Source: CAMFLJ01 sp965279255 | GTDB taxonomy: Bacteria > Actinomycetota > Acidimicrobiia > Acidimicrobiales > Acidimicrobilacustridaceae | Direction of reading: 5' to 3' | Assembly: GCA_965279255.1 (NCBI GenBank) | Contig: OZ257146.1 | Coordinates: 1-64,000, forward strand | Length of the DNA: 64,000 nucleotides | Shown here: positions 9,833-17,602 of the stretch, piece after piece | Layout: each line of letters opens with the position of its first letter | How positions within the stretch are numbered: position 1 is the stretch's first letter | Translations under genes and position numbers: made by a program | The notes under the pieces: model-generated | Told to the model about the DNA's origin: nothing | The model's input: the letters and a program-made list of their open reading frames with translations, nothing else | Databases searched by the model: none

Positions 9833-11239
9833 ATGTCCGACCGTCCCACCACCCTCGGAGCCCTCAAGGCCTCGGGCTGGGAGAGCCGCCCGGTCAAGGA
9901 AGAGGTGCGCCGCAACGCCATCGAGCGCATCAAGGCCGGCGAGGCCCTCTTCCCGAACGTGCTGGGCTACGAGGACACCGTCCTGCCCCAGCTCGAGAAC
10001 GCGCTGCTGGCCGGTCACGACGTGATCTTCCTCGGCGAGCGCGGCCAGGCGAAGACCCGCATGATCCGGTCGCTCACCGGGCTGCTCGACGAGTGGATGC
10101 CGATCATCGCCGGGTCCGAGATCAACGACGACCCCTTCCACCCGGTCTCCAAGCACGCCCGTGACCTCGTCGTCGAGATGGGCGACGACGCGCCGATCGA
10201 CTGGGTGCATCGCGACGAGCGCTTCGGCGAGAAGCTGGCCACCCCCGACACCTCGATCGCCGACCTCATCGGCGAGGTCGACCCCATCAAGGTCGCCGAG
10301 GGCCGCTACCTCTCCGACGAGCTCACCCTCCACTACGGCCTGGTGCCCCGCACGAACCGCGGCATCTTCGCCATCAACGAGCTCCCCGACCTCGCCGAGC
10401 GCATCCAGGTCGGCCTGCTCAACGTGCTCGAGGAGCGCGACGTGCAGGTCCGGGGCTACAAGGTCCGCCTGCCGCTCGACGTGCTGCTCTTCGCCTCGGC
10501 CAACCCCGAGGACTACACGAACCGCGGCCGCATCATCACCCCGCTGAAGGACCGCTTCGGCGCCCAGATCCGCACCCACTACCCGCTCGACGTCGACACC
10601 GAGGTCACCATCGCCCTGCAGGAGGCGCGGCCCCTCGAGGCACCCGGCGTCAAGGTCGTGGTGCCGCCGTTCATGGCCGAGATCGTCGCCGAGCTGTCGC
10701 AGCTCGCCCGGCGCAGCCCGCACATCAACCAGCGCTCCGGCGTGTCGGTGCGGCTCACGGTCTCGAACCTCGAGACCCTCGTGGCCAACGCCGCCCGCCG
10801 CACGTTGATCCACGGCGAGACCGACGTCGTCCCCCGCATCTCCGACCTCGACGCCCTCGCCTCGTCCACGGCGGGCAAGCTCGAGATCGAGACCATCGAG
10901 GAGGGCCGCGACGAGCAGATCGTCGAGCAGCTGCTCAAGGCCGCCATCCTCGAGGTCTTCCGCGAGCACGTGGCCGTCGAGAACCTCCGTGAGGTCGTCG
11001 ACGCCTTCGAGGGCGACCGCGTGGTGCACGCCGGCGAGGACGTCACCTCGTCCGACTACGTCGACCTGTTGTCCGACGTGGCGCCGCTGCGCGAGCACGT
11101 TCTGGCGCTGTGCGCCGGCGACGACTCGCCCGCCATGGTGGCCAGCGCCGTCGAGTTCGTGCTCGAGGGCCTGCACCTGTCGAAGCGCCTCAACAAGGAC
11201 GCGGTCGGCCCCCGCGCCCAGTACCGCGGCCGCGGCTGA
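9833..11239 (+). CDS. MoxR/magnesium-chelatase ChlI-type AAA+ ATPase
   Basis: The 468-residue protein has a Walker A region GERGQAKT (about residues 67-74), a Walker-B-like segment IFAINELPDL and the sensor-1 region FASANPEDY. It resembles ChlI/BchI and MoxR ATPases, which form rings that remodel a VWA-containing partner. Such a partner is encoded at 13298-15313 on the same strand. No magnesium-chelatase H subunit is seen, so this is probably a general chaperone-type pair rather than a chlorophyll or cobalamin enzyme. The ATG at 9833 follows GGGGAGGAG at good spacing. It is divergent from the GH2 gene. Confidence 0.88.
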   Translation: MSDRPTTLGALKASGWESRPVKEEVRRNAIERIKAGEALFPNVLGYEDTVLPQLENALLAGHDVIFLGERGQAKTRMIRSLTGLLDEWMPIIAGSEINDDPFHPVSKHARDLVVEMGDDAPIDWVHRDERFGEKLATPDTSIADLIGEVDPIKVAEGRYLSDELTLHYGLVPRTNRGIFAINELPDLAERIQVGLLNVLEERDVQVRGYKVRLPLDVLLFASANPEDYTNRGRIITPLKDRFGAQIRTHYPLDVDTEVTIALQEARPLEAPGVKVVVPPFMAEIVAELSQLARRSPHINQRSGVSVRLTVSNLETLVANAARRTLIHGETDVVPRISDLDALASSTAGKLEIETIEEGRDEQIVEQLLKAAILEVFREHVAVENLREVVDAFEGDRVVHAGEDVTSSDYVDLLSDVAPLREHVLALCAGDDSPAMVASAVEFVLEGLHLSKRLNKDAVGPRAQYRGRG

Positions 11240-11253
11240 CCCCAGCCCACCCG

Positions 11254-11292
11254 TGGCTCAGTTCGTCACGCTCCTGGTGACGTACTGAGCCA
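11254..11292. terminator. Long hairpin 1 in the moxR/rpiA convergent gap
   Basis: A 16-bp stem with one mismatch (arms 11254-11269 and 11277-11292, beginning TGGCTCAG and ending CTGAGCCA) encloses a 7-nt loop. It lies between two convergent genes and could terminate transcription from both sides. There is no T-run. It is a partial copy of the hairpin at 11318-11356. Confidence 0.6.
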
Positions 11293-11317
11293 GAGGGTGG
11301 GAGGGCAGCATCCTCGG

Positions 11318-11356
11318 TGGCTCACGTCGTCAGGTCACGCCTGACCAGGTGAGCCA
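11318..11356. terminator. Long hairpin 2 in the moxR/rpiA convergent gap
   Basis: The outer stem TGGCTCAC / GTGAGCCA and inner stem TCAGG / CCTGA are separated by a 4x4 internal loop that is partly paired, with a 5-nt loop. Its ends match those of the hairpin at 11254-11292, so the two look like a tandem duplication. It lies 8 bp from the rpiA stop. Confidence 0.55.
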
Positions 11357-11364
11357 GTGAGGCG

Positions 11365-12036
11365 TCAGCGTCGGTCGTTGACCAGCTCGCGGACGCCGGC
11401 GGCGCCCGCCACCACGACCCGCTCGACCATCGCGCCGGGGAAGATGCCGTGCTCGACCAGGCCGGGGACGGCCGCGAGCTGCGCGGCCAGGGCCACCGGA
11501 TCGGCGATCGAGCCGAAGTCGGCGCTCATCAGCAGGTTGCCGTTGTCGGAGCGCTGCGGGCGCACGGTGACCTCGGCGGCGCCGAGCGCCTTCACCGCGG
11601 CGATCACCGTCTCGGGGGCGAAGTCGAGCACCTCGAGCGGCGTGCCGAAGGGGCCGAGGGCCGGCACCAGCTTCGACTCGTCGACCACCACGATGAGCCG
11701 GGTGGTCATCGACTCGACGATCTTCTCCCGGGTGTGGGCGCCACCGCCGCCCTTGGTGAGGTTGAAGGCGGGGTCGACCTCGTCGGCGCCGTCGATGGCG
11801 ATGTCGAGCGTGCCGATCTCGTCGGGGGTGATCACCTTCAGCCCGAGCGACGTGGCCAGCTCCTCGGTGGCCTTCGACGTGGCGGTGCACACGATGTCGG
11901 GCAGGCGATCGCCGAGCTCGAGGATCGTGAAGTGCACGGTCGATCCCGTGCCCAGCCCCACCTTCATGCCGTCGGTGACGTAGCCCGCCGCATGGCGGCC
12001 GGCTTCGTCCTTCGCCCTGGTCTGTGCGTCGCTCAC
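11365..12036 (-). CDS. rpiA: Ribose-5-phosphate isomerase A
   Basis: The 223-residue enzyme interconverts ribose-5-phosphate and ribulose-5-phosphate in the pentose phosphate pathway. The motifs are clear: GLGTGSTVHF, DGADEVDPAFNLTKGGGGAHTREK (given here only as family landmarks at about residues 88-111), and VVVDESKLVPALG. The GTG start at 12036 overlaps the stop of the upstream gene as GTGA, which implies translational coupling to the GH1-like gene. Length is standard. It is cytoplasmic. Confidence 0.96.
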   Translation of the reverse strand: MSDAQTRAKDEAGRHAAGYVTDGMKVGLGTGSTVHFTILELGDRLPDIVCTATSKATEELATSLGLKVITPDEIGTLDIAIDGADEVDPAFNLTKGGGGAHTREKIVESMTTRLIVVVDESKLVPALGPFGTPLEVLDFAPETVIAAVKALGAAEVTVRPQRSDNGNLLMSADFGSIADPVALAAQLAAVPGLVEHGIFPGAMVERVVVAGAAGVRELVNDRR

Positions 12037-13268
12037 CCGGTCAGCATCCCATGGGCGACGGAGAGGTCGTGGAAGGTGGTCGCGCTCGGGCGCCGGTCGC
12101 GGGAGCGGCTCACCAGGCCGTCGGGGACGGTGAGCCCGCACTCGGGCGTCCAGCCGTCGATGCCGGTCTCCCAGAACGCGTCGGTGAGCGGCACGCCGTC
12201 GGCGACCGCGGCGGCCAGCTCGGCGCCGGTGCGGCTCAGGAGCTCGACCCGCCAGTCATCGGCGGCGTCGGTGAGCCCGGTGCCGAGCAGGGCCAACCGT
12301 CGGTGGGGGAGCTCGTCGGCCAGGCGCCGCGCCACCTCGCCGAGGCCCTCGGCCCACGGCGCCCGGCCGTCGGCGGCGACGGGAGCGTCGGCGGGGTAGG
12401 GGCCGTCGGTGCCGTCGGCGAACACGGTGCGGGCGCCCCGGTAGGTGAAGCCCACGACGTCGTAGCCGCCTGCCAGCCCGTCGATCTCGAGCTCGGCCCG
12501 GCCGGGGATCGACACCACGCCGTCGTGCAGCGCCCGCAGCCAGGTGCCGAGGCGCAGGCGCTCGGCCGACGCGGCGCGCGACCGGGCGGCGTCGCGCTCG
12601 TCGGGCTCGCGGGTGTGCACGCCTCCGTGGGCCGGCTCGGTGTCGATGCAGCAGGCCACGAGCGGGTCGCCGCTGCGCAGCAGCCGCAGCGCCTCGTGGG
12701 AGACGAGGTGCAGCTCCTCGAGCGCCTCGGCGAAGCGCAGCTCGTCGGCGCGGCCGGGCGGGCGGCGGGCCTCGAGGTGACCGTCGGCGACGATGGTGAA
12801 CGGGTCGAGCACCGGCACCCAGGCGGTGACGTGGTCGCCGAACGCCTCGGCCACGCGGTCGACGTGGCGGGGCCAGGTGCGGTTGCGGCCGATGCGGTCG
12901 TGGAAGCCGCTCTCGTCCTCGGAGAACCAGCCGGGCAGCGGGCCCTCGTGCAGCACGGCCCACACGTCGATGCCCTCGGCCCGGGCGGCGCGGAGGACCT
13001 CGGTGACGAAGGCGGCGAAGCCCTCGTCCCAGTGGCCCTGCCTCGGCTCGAGTCGGGCCCAGTCGATCGTCCAGCGCAGCGAACGCACCCCGATGGAGGC
13101 CAGCAGGGCGAGGTCGGAGCCGAAGTCCTCGCCGAACCCGTTTCCTCCCGTGGAGGTGGGCAGGCGGCCCTCGGACTCCCATCCACCCCAGTCGCTGCGG
13201 GGCGCCACGCCGAGCGATCCGGAGGCGGTGGCGGCGACGCCCCAGCGAATGCCCTCTTCAACGGTCAC
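12033..13268 (-). CDS. GH1-like protein lacking both catalytic glutamates
   Basis: The 411-residue protein follows the beta-glucosidase (GH1) plan: an opening FGVA-type segment (WGVAATASGSLGV), LRWTIDWARLEP, AVLHEGPLPGWF and FGDHVTAWVPVLDPFT. In active GH1 enzymes the last segment reads T-x-N-E-P with the acid/base Glu; here it is V-L-D-P (residues 153-156). The nucleophile motif (I/V)TENG is replaced by LLGTGLTD (327-334). It is therefore probably not a retaining glucosidase and may bind sugars or have a changed mechanism. The GTG start at 13268 is divergent from the VWA gene. It is coupled to rpiA. Confidence 0.8.
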   Translation of the reverse strand: MTVEEGIRWGVAATASGSLGVAPRSDWGGWESEGRLPTSTGGNGFGEDFGSDLALLASIGVRSLRWTIDWARLEPRQGHWDEGFAAFVTEVLRAARAEGIDVWAVLHEGPLPGWFSEDESGFHDRIGRNRTWPRHVDRVAEAFGDHVTAWVPVLDPFTIVADGHLEARRPPGRADELRFAEALEELHLVSHEALRLLRSGDPLVACCIDTEPAHGGVHTREPDERDAARSRAASAERLRLGTWLRALHDGVVSIPGRAELEIDGLAGGYDVVGFTYRGARTVFADGTDGPYPADAPVAADGRAPWAEGLGEVARRLADELPHRRLALLGTGLTDAADDWRVELLSRTGAELAAAVADGVPLTDAFWETGIDGWTPECGLTVPDGLVSRSRDRRPSATTFHDLSVAHGMLTG

Positions 13269-13285
13269 ATCGGCAGTATCCCCGG

Positions 13286-13291
13286 TACGGT
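13286..13291 (+). promoter_or_regulatory. Candidate leaderless -10 box of the VWA gene
   Basis: TACGGT ends 6 nt before the ATG at 13298 within a 29-bp divergent gap. On the other strand GATACT lies 6 nt before the GTG at 13268, so back-to-back leaderless promoters may overlap here. Confidence 0.45.
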
Positions 13292-13297
13292 GCCCAC

Positions 13298-15313
13298 ATG
13301 GGGAAAGCCAATCGCCACAGGTACTCCCGGTGGGACGGCACGCAGGTCGGCTTCGACCTCGACGCCACCGACATCTTCAGTGAGATCACCGACGACCTGC
13401 TGTACCACGGCGATCTCAACGCGGCCCTGCGCCGGATGATGCAGTCCGGCTTCCAGGACGCCAACGGCGAGCGCATGCAGGGCCTGCGCGAGATGCTCGA
13501 GAAGCTCCGCGAGAAGCGCCGCGAGGCACTCGAGAACCACGACCTCGGCGGGGTCTACGACGAGATCGCCCGCGAGCTGCGCGACGTCGTCGAGCAGGAG
13601 CGCGAGGCCATCGACGACCTGGCCCAGGAGGCCCGTGACTCCGGCGACGCCCGGCGCCAGGAGCTCACCGAGGAGGTCGCCGCCGAGCGCCACGCCGCCC
13701 TCGACCTGCTCTCGCCCGACCTGGCCAACATGGTCCGCGAGCTCCAGCAGTACGACTTCACCTCGTCCGAAGCGCGCGAGCACTTCGACGAGCTGGTCGA
13801 GAAGCTCAAAGAGCAGCTCATGCAGCAGTACGTCGACCAGATGTCGGGTGCGGTCGAGAACATGACCCCCGAGGACATGGCCCGCATGAAGGACATGTTC
13901 GCCGAGCTCAACCAGATGCTCGAGCAGCGGGCCCGGGGCGAGGAGCCCGACTTCGACGGCTTCATGGAGCGATTCGGCGACTTCTTCCCGGAGAACCCCG
14001 AGACCCTCGACGAGCTGCTCGAGGTCATGGCCCGCCGCATGGCCGCCGCCCAGGCGATGCTCAACTCGATGACGCCCGAGCAGCGGGCCCAGCTCCAGGC
14101 GCTCTCCGACCAGCTGCTCGAGGACATGGACCTGCGCTGGCAGATCGACCAGCTCGGCCAGAACCTCGCCGGCCAGTTCCCCGACCTCAACTGGAACCGT
14201 CGCTACGACTTCTCCGGCCAGGACCCGCTCGGCATGGGCGAGGCGAACGAGCTGCTCCAGCAGCTCGGCGATCTCGAGCAGCTCGAGAACCTGCTGCGGG
14301 GTGCCACCAACCCGGGCGCCCTCGCCGAGGTCGACCTCGACCGGGCCCGCGAGCTGCTCGGCGACGACGCCGCCAAGAGCCTCGAGCAGATGGCCGAGCT
14401 GGCCAAGAAGCTCGAGGAGGCGGGGCTGGTCGAGAACAAGGAGGGCCGGCTCGAGCTCACGCCGCGGGGCCTGCGCCGCATCGGCCAGAACGCCCTCGAC
14501 GAGCTGTTCTCGAAGCTCTCGCTCGACAAGGCCGGACAGCACGAGATGGCCCGCCTCGGCGTCGGCCACGAGCGCGACTACTCCACCAAGCCCTACGAGT
14601 TCGGCGACGCCTTCAACCTCGACATCGGGGCGACGGTGCGCAACGCCATCCAGCGCTCGGGTGGAGGCACGCCCGTGCGCCTCACCCCCGACGACTTCGA
14701 GGTCGAGCGCACCGAGCATCTGGTGCGGTCGAGCACGGTGTTGATGATCGACCTGTCGCTGTCGATGCCGATGCGCGACAACTTCCTGCCGGCCAAGAAG
14801 GTGACGATGGCGCTGCACAGCCTCATCACCTCGCAGTTCCCCCGCGACTACATGGGCATCGTCGGGTTCAGCGAGACCGCCCGCGAGCTCAAGCCCGAGC
14901 AGCTGCCCGAGGTGTCGTGGGACTTCGTCTACGGCACCAACATGCAGCACGGCTTCCAGATCGCCCGGCGCCTGCTCTCACGCCAGAGCGGCACGAAGCA
15001 GATCATCATGATCACCGACGGCGAGCCCACCGCCCACATCACCCCGTCGGGCGACGTGTACTTCAACTACCCGCCGGTGCGAGAGACCGTCGACGCCACC
15101 CTGCGCGAGGTCAACCTGTGCACCCGCGACGGCATCCGCATCAACACCTTCATGCTCGACCCCACGCCCCACCTGCGGGAGTTCATCGGCAAGCTCACCG
15201 AGCTCAACAAGGGCCGGGCGTTCTTCACCACCCCGGAGACCCTGGGCGACTACGTGCTCGTCGACTTCATCGAGCAGCGTCGTCAGATGCTTCGGGGCCG
15301 GCGCGCCAGCTGA
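13298..15313 (+). CDS. VWA-domain protein, partner of MoxR-type ATPase
   Basis: This 671-residue soluble protein has a long Glu/Leu/Met-rich helical N-terminal part (about 1-440) and a C-terminal von Willebrand A domain. The VWA metal site (MIDAS) is intact: DLSLS at about residues 485-489 and later ITDGEP. It resembles the large subunits (ChlD-like, CoxE-like) that pair with MoxR/ChlI ATPases, and its partner gene is at 9833. The pair probably inserts metals or remodels a protein complex; the client is not evident. The start is fixed by the -10 box 6 nt upstream. Confidence 0.88.
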   Translation: MGKANRHRYSRWDGTQVGFDLDATDIFSEITDDLLYHGDLNAALRRMMQSGFQDANGERMQGLREMLEKLREKRREALENHDLGGVYDEIARELRDVVEQEREAIDDLAQEARDSGDARRQELTEEVAAERHAALDLLSPDLANMVRELQQYDFTSSEAREHFDELVEKLKEQLMQQYVDQMSGAVENMTPEDMARMKDMFAELNQMLEQRARGEEPDFDGFMERFGDFFPENPETLDELLEVMARRMAAAQAMLNSMTPEQRAQLQALSDQLLEDMDLRWQIDQLGQNLAGQFPDLNWNRRYDFSGQDPLGMGEANELLQQLGDLEQLENLLRGATNPGALAEVDLDRARELLGDDAAKSLEQMAELAKKLEEAGLVENKEGRLELTPRGLRRIGQNALDELFSKLSLDKAGQHEMARLGVGHERDYSTKPYEFGDAFNLDIGATVRNAIQRSGGGTPVRLTPDDFEVERTEHLVRSSTVLMIDLSLSMPMRDNFLPAKKVTMALHSLITSQFPRDYMGIVGFSETARELKPEQLPEVSWDFVYGTNMQHGFQIARRLLSRQSGTKQIIMITDGEPTAHITPSGDVYFNYPPVRETVDATLREVNLCTRDGIRINTFMLDPTPHLREFIGKLTELNKGRAFFTTPETLGDYVLVDFIEQRRQMLRGRRAS

Positions 15314-15319
15314 GCATTT

Positions 15320-15342
15320 CCTGACGTCGGTCTGACGTCAGG
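15320..15342 (+). terminator. Hairpin downstream of the VWA gene
   Basis: A perfect 9-bp stem CCTGACGTC / GACGTCAGG with a 5-nt loop starts 7 nt after the stop codon. There is no T-run, but position and strength suit a terminator. Confidence 0.5.
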
Positions 15343-15615
15343 GCCACCACGCGTCACGGTGATCGCGCCACGGAGAGCGGTCGGTGATCAGGGCGCCCGA
15401 GAGGCCCGAAAAGGCCTTCGGAGCGGCCGAGGTCAAGTCCCCCTTGCGCTTTCGCCGAGGAGCGGGCATGATCACACCGTTGTAATTACACCTGTGGTAA
15501 TGCGCGATGGCGGGTCGAGGCTTCTGGTGTGAGCTTCGGGTCGTGAGGGTCCAGAACGGGCGATCGTGCGTCCACAGGCCGTGGGGGCATGGCCCTCGAT
15601 CCAGGAGGACCGAAC
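15343..15615 (+). promoter_or_regulatory. Long upstream region of whiB
   Basis: No gene is visible here. It holds a short hairpin (AGGCC...GGCCT near 15402-15417), a perfect AT-rich palindrome TGTAATTACA at 15481-15490 and, 9 nt later, a GGTAAT segment. The purine-rich AGGAGG ribosome-binding site for whiB is at about 15603-15608. The long leader suggests a regulated promoter. Confidence 0.5.
15481..15490. promoter_or_regulatory. AT-rich palindromic operator candidate upstream of whiB
   Basis: TGTAATTACA is a perfect 10-bp inverted repeat in DNA that is otherwise strongly GC-rich, about 126 bp upstream of the whiB start. It could be the binding site of a dimeric regulator or part of the promoter (TTGTAA at 15480-15485). 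Confidence 0.4.
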
Positions 15616-15912
15616 ATGGCCGATCCCATCTCCATCCCCGTCACCGAGGACAAGTCCTGGCAGGACCTCGCCAACTGCCTCGGTGTCGACCCCGACCTCT
15701 TCTTCCCCGAGCGTGGAGCGTCCACCCGGGAGGCCAAGGAGGTCTGCCGCGGCTGTGTGGTGCGTGAGGACTGCCTCGAGTACGCACTGGCCAACGGCGA
15801 GAAGTTCGGCATCTGGGGCGGCATGAGCGAGCGCGAGCGTCGCCGCATCCGCCGTCAGCGGGCCCTGGCCCGGGCCGCGGCCGCGTCGGCCCGCAGCACC
15901 GCCACCGCCTAG
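15616..15912 (+). CDS. WhiB-family transcriptional regulator (WhiB2/WhmD-like)
   Basis: The 98-residue protein has the four cysteines that hold a redox-sensitive 4Fe-4S cluster (one in LANCLG, CRGC, then REDC) and the GIWGGMSERERR turn followed by an Arg-rich DNA-binding tail. The sequence around WQDLANC and FFPERGASTREAKEVC most resembles WhiB2/WhmD, which in mycobacteria and Streptomyces controls division and septation; that subgroup call is from memory. The ATG at 15616 is preceded by AGGAGG. It has an unusually long upstream region. Confidence 0.93.
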   Translation: MADPISIPVTEDKSWQDLANCLGVDPDLFFPERGASTREAKEVCRGCVVREDCLEYALANGEKFGIWGGMSERERRRIRRQRALARAAAASARSTATA

Positions 15913-15950
15913 CCACCGCCTCTCCGCTCGTCCCGGCCCTGCGCCGGTGC

Positions 15951-16772
15951 TCAGCTCCCCCCGTCGCTCCCGCTGCCGTGGGAGCGACGGTCGCGTCCGG
16001 CCAGCCGCGCCTCGATGGTGCGGTCCGGGCCGAGGTCGAGCTGGGCCCACCGCCCGGCCGGTGCGGCGTCGAGCACGGCCTGCGGCACCAGGCCCACCAG
16101 CTCCGCCCGGGCGATCGGGGCCTGCGTCGCCACCAGGTCCCACACGTCGGCGGGCCCCACCCGCACCGGGTCGATCAGGTTCATCGAGACCTGCACGTCG
16201 TCACCGACCGCCAGCCCGAGGGCCCGCACCGCGTCGCTGCGGATCGCCGCGGCGATGCGCCGGGCGCCGTCGAGGTCGGCCTCGGCCAGCCACAGGTTGT
16301 AGGCCACCAGCACCCGGCGGGCGCCCACTGCCGCGGCCCCGGCCGACGGGTGCGGCGCCGACGGCCCGACGTCGGGGCCGAGGGAGAGGAACGCCCAGCG
16401 GCGCACGTCGGGCAGCGAGCGCTCGGGCCCGTAGAGGAAGCAGGGGAGGCCCAGCTCCTCGGCCGCCCACACCGCGAACTCGTCGCGGGCGGCGATCGCC
16501 GCGCTCATGGGCGTGGCGTCGAGGGGAACGAACGGCACCACGTCGAGCACGCCGATGCGGGGGTGGGCGCCCGCATGGTGGCGCAGGTCGAGCCGCTCGA
16601 GCGCGGCCCGGGCCACCGCCCGGGGCGCGTCCTCGCCCACGACGGTGAGCACCGACCGGTTGTGGTCGGCGTCGGTGTGGACGTCGAGCAGGTCGGGGCC
16701 GGCGGCGGCGGCGATGGCGGCCACGACCTCGCGGTCGCGCCCTTCGCTGATGTTGATCACGCACTCGAGCAC
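15951..16772 (-). CDS. Formiminotransferase N-terminal domain-like protein
   Basis: The 273-residue protein begins LECVINISEGRD and has DHNRSVLTVVGED, matching the glutamate formimidoyltransferase domain (FTCD N-terminal) that moves a formimino group to tetrahydrofolate in histidine breakdown. It lacks the cyclodeaminase domain and is slightly shorter than typical stand-alone versions (about 300 residues or more). No histidine-degradation genes are nearby, so the role may differ. The GTG start at 16772 has CAGGAT 7 nt upstream and no ribosome-binding site. It runs convergent to whiB with a 38-bp gap. Confidence 0.8.
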   Translation of the reverse strand: MLECVINISEGRDREVVAAIAAAAGPDLLDVHTDADHNRSVLTVVGEDAPRAVARAALERLDLRHHAGAHPRIGVLDVVPFVPLDATPMSAAIAARDEFAVWAAEELGLPCFLYGPERSLPDVRRWAFLSLGPDVGPSAPHPSAGAAAVGARRVLVAYNLWLAEADLDGARRIAAAIRSDAVRALGLAVGDDVQVSMNLIDPVRVGPADVWDLVATQAPIARAELVGLVPQAVLDAAPAGRWAQLDLGPDRTIEARLAGRDRRSHGSGSDGGS

Positions 16773-16862
16773 GGACGCGATCCTGCCCCACCGGAACGGG
16801 AGGGAGTCGGTGGGGCAGGAGCGGGGGGTGGGGGAACTGGTGCTCCGGGGAGGAGCGAGGGT

Positions 16863-17111
16863 TCAGGCGCTGCGCAGCAGCGGGAGGCGCCGGGCCTTGA
16901 GGATGCGTCGACGCTGACGCTCCGAGGTGCCGCCCCACACTCCGTGGTCGATGCGGTTCTCGAGCGCGTACTCGAGGCAGCGCTCGGAGACCGGGCAGGT
17001 GGCGCAGATCCTCTTGGCCACCTCCACCCCGACACCGTCGTTCGGGAAGAAGGTCGCAGGGGGCTCCTCGCGGCAGTTGCCGGTGGCCATCCAGTCGTTG
17101 TCCGTCTCCAT
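16863..17111 (-). CDS. WhiB-family transcriptional regulator, second copy
   Basis: This 82-residue Fe-S regulator has cysteines in ATGNCRE, ICATC and SERC and the GVWGGTSERQRRR turn with a basic tail. It differs from the first copy in the loop between the first two cysteines (EEPPATFFPNDG). The ATG at 17111 is chosen because a TAGGTT box lies 7 nt upstream and the WhiB fold starts right after; an upstream extension to 17267 has no support. Subgroup not assigned. It lies 90 bp upstream of the formiminotransferase-like gene in the same direction. Confidence 0.9.
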   Translation of the reverse strand: METDNDWMATGNCREEPPATFFPNDGVGVEVAKRICATCPVSERCLEYALENRIDHGVWGGTSERQRRRILKARRLPLLRSA

Positions 17112-17118
17112 GCCGGCG

Positions 17119-17124
17119 AACCTA
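17119..17124 (-). promoter_or_regulatory. Candidate leaderless -10 box of the second whiB
   Basis: TAGGTT on the minus strand ends 7 nt before the ATG at 17111. A plus-strand TAGGCT at 17207-17212 may serve the divergent small gene. Confidence 0.45.
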
Positions 17125-17265
17125 CGGAGGAGGGGTGAAAACGGGGATAAGGGGACGTCCGACAGGGGGACGACCGGGCGCCGGGCGGGTGGAGCGCGAG
17201 CGCCGCTAGGCTCTCCTGCCTGCGGGAACGTCCCGTCCCCTCGTGTTGAAAGTGCTCCACCTGCC

Positions 17266-17538
17266 ATGGCGATGACCGAGACCCAGACCGACCAGCCGCC
17301 CCGAGGCCACGTCCGCGTGATCTACCTCGGCCCGGTGGCCCCGCACTGGGACGTGCAGGGTGAGTCCGAGGTCCGCGGCCTGGTCGACGAGTTCCGGGCC
17401 CGCGTGCTGGCCCGCCTGCTGCTGCTGCCCCCGCACGATCCGCAGTTCCGGCGCAACCGTGAGCGCGTCGTCCGCGATGCCGAGCGCGAGAACCTCACCC
17501 TGGTGTGGGATCTCGGCCTCCCCGACGACGAGGGCTGA
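17266..17538 (+). CDS. Conserved small hypothetical protein upstream of ppk
   Basis: This 90-residue soluble protein contains HVRVIYLGPVAPHWDVQGE and ends in a charged, Arg/Asp-rich segment. I recognise no domain. The ATG at 17266 (or at 17272) follows a leader of about 50 nt from the TAGGCT box at 17207. It precedes ppk by 64 bp on the same strand but ppk has its own -10 box, so they may be separate transcripts. Composition and codon use match neighbouring real genes. Confidence 0.65.
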   Translation: MAMTETQTDQPPRGHVRVIYLGPVAPHWDVQGESEVRGLVDEFRARVLARLLLLPPHDPQFRRNRERVVRDAERENLTLVWDLGLPDDEG

Positions 17539-17590
17539 GCGTCCCCGTCATCAGGTGACCTCCGCCCCGGACCGGGCTGAGCACCGCCTG

Positions 17591-17596
17591 TAGGCT
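17591..17596 (+). promoter_or_regulatory. Candidate leaderless -10 box of ppk
   Basis: TAGGCT ends 6 nt before the ATG at 17603; there is no Shine-Dalgarno sequence. Confidence 0.5.
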
Positions 17597-17602
17597 CGGG
17601 CC

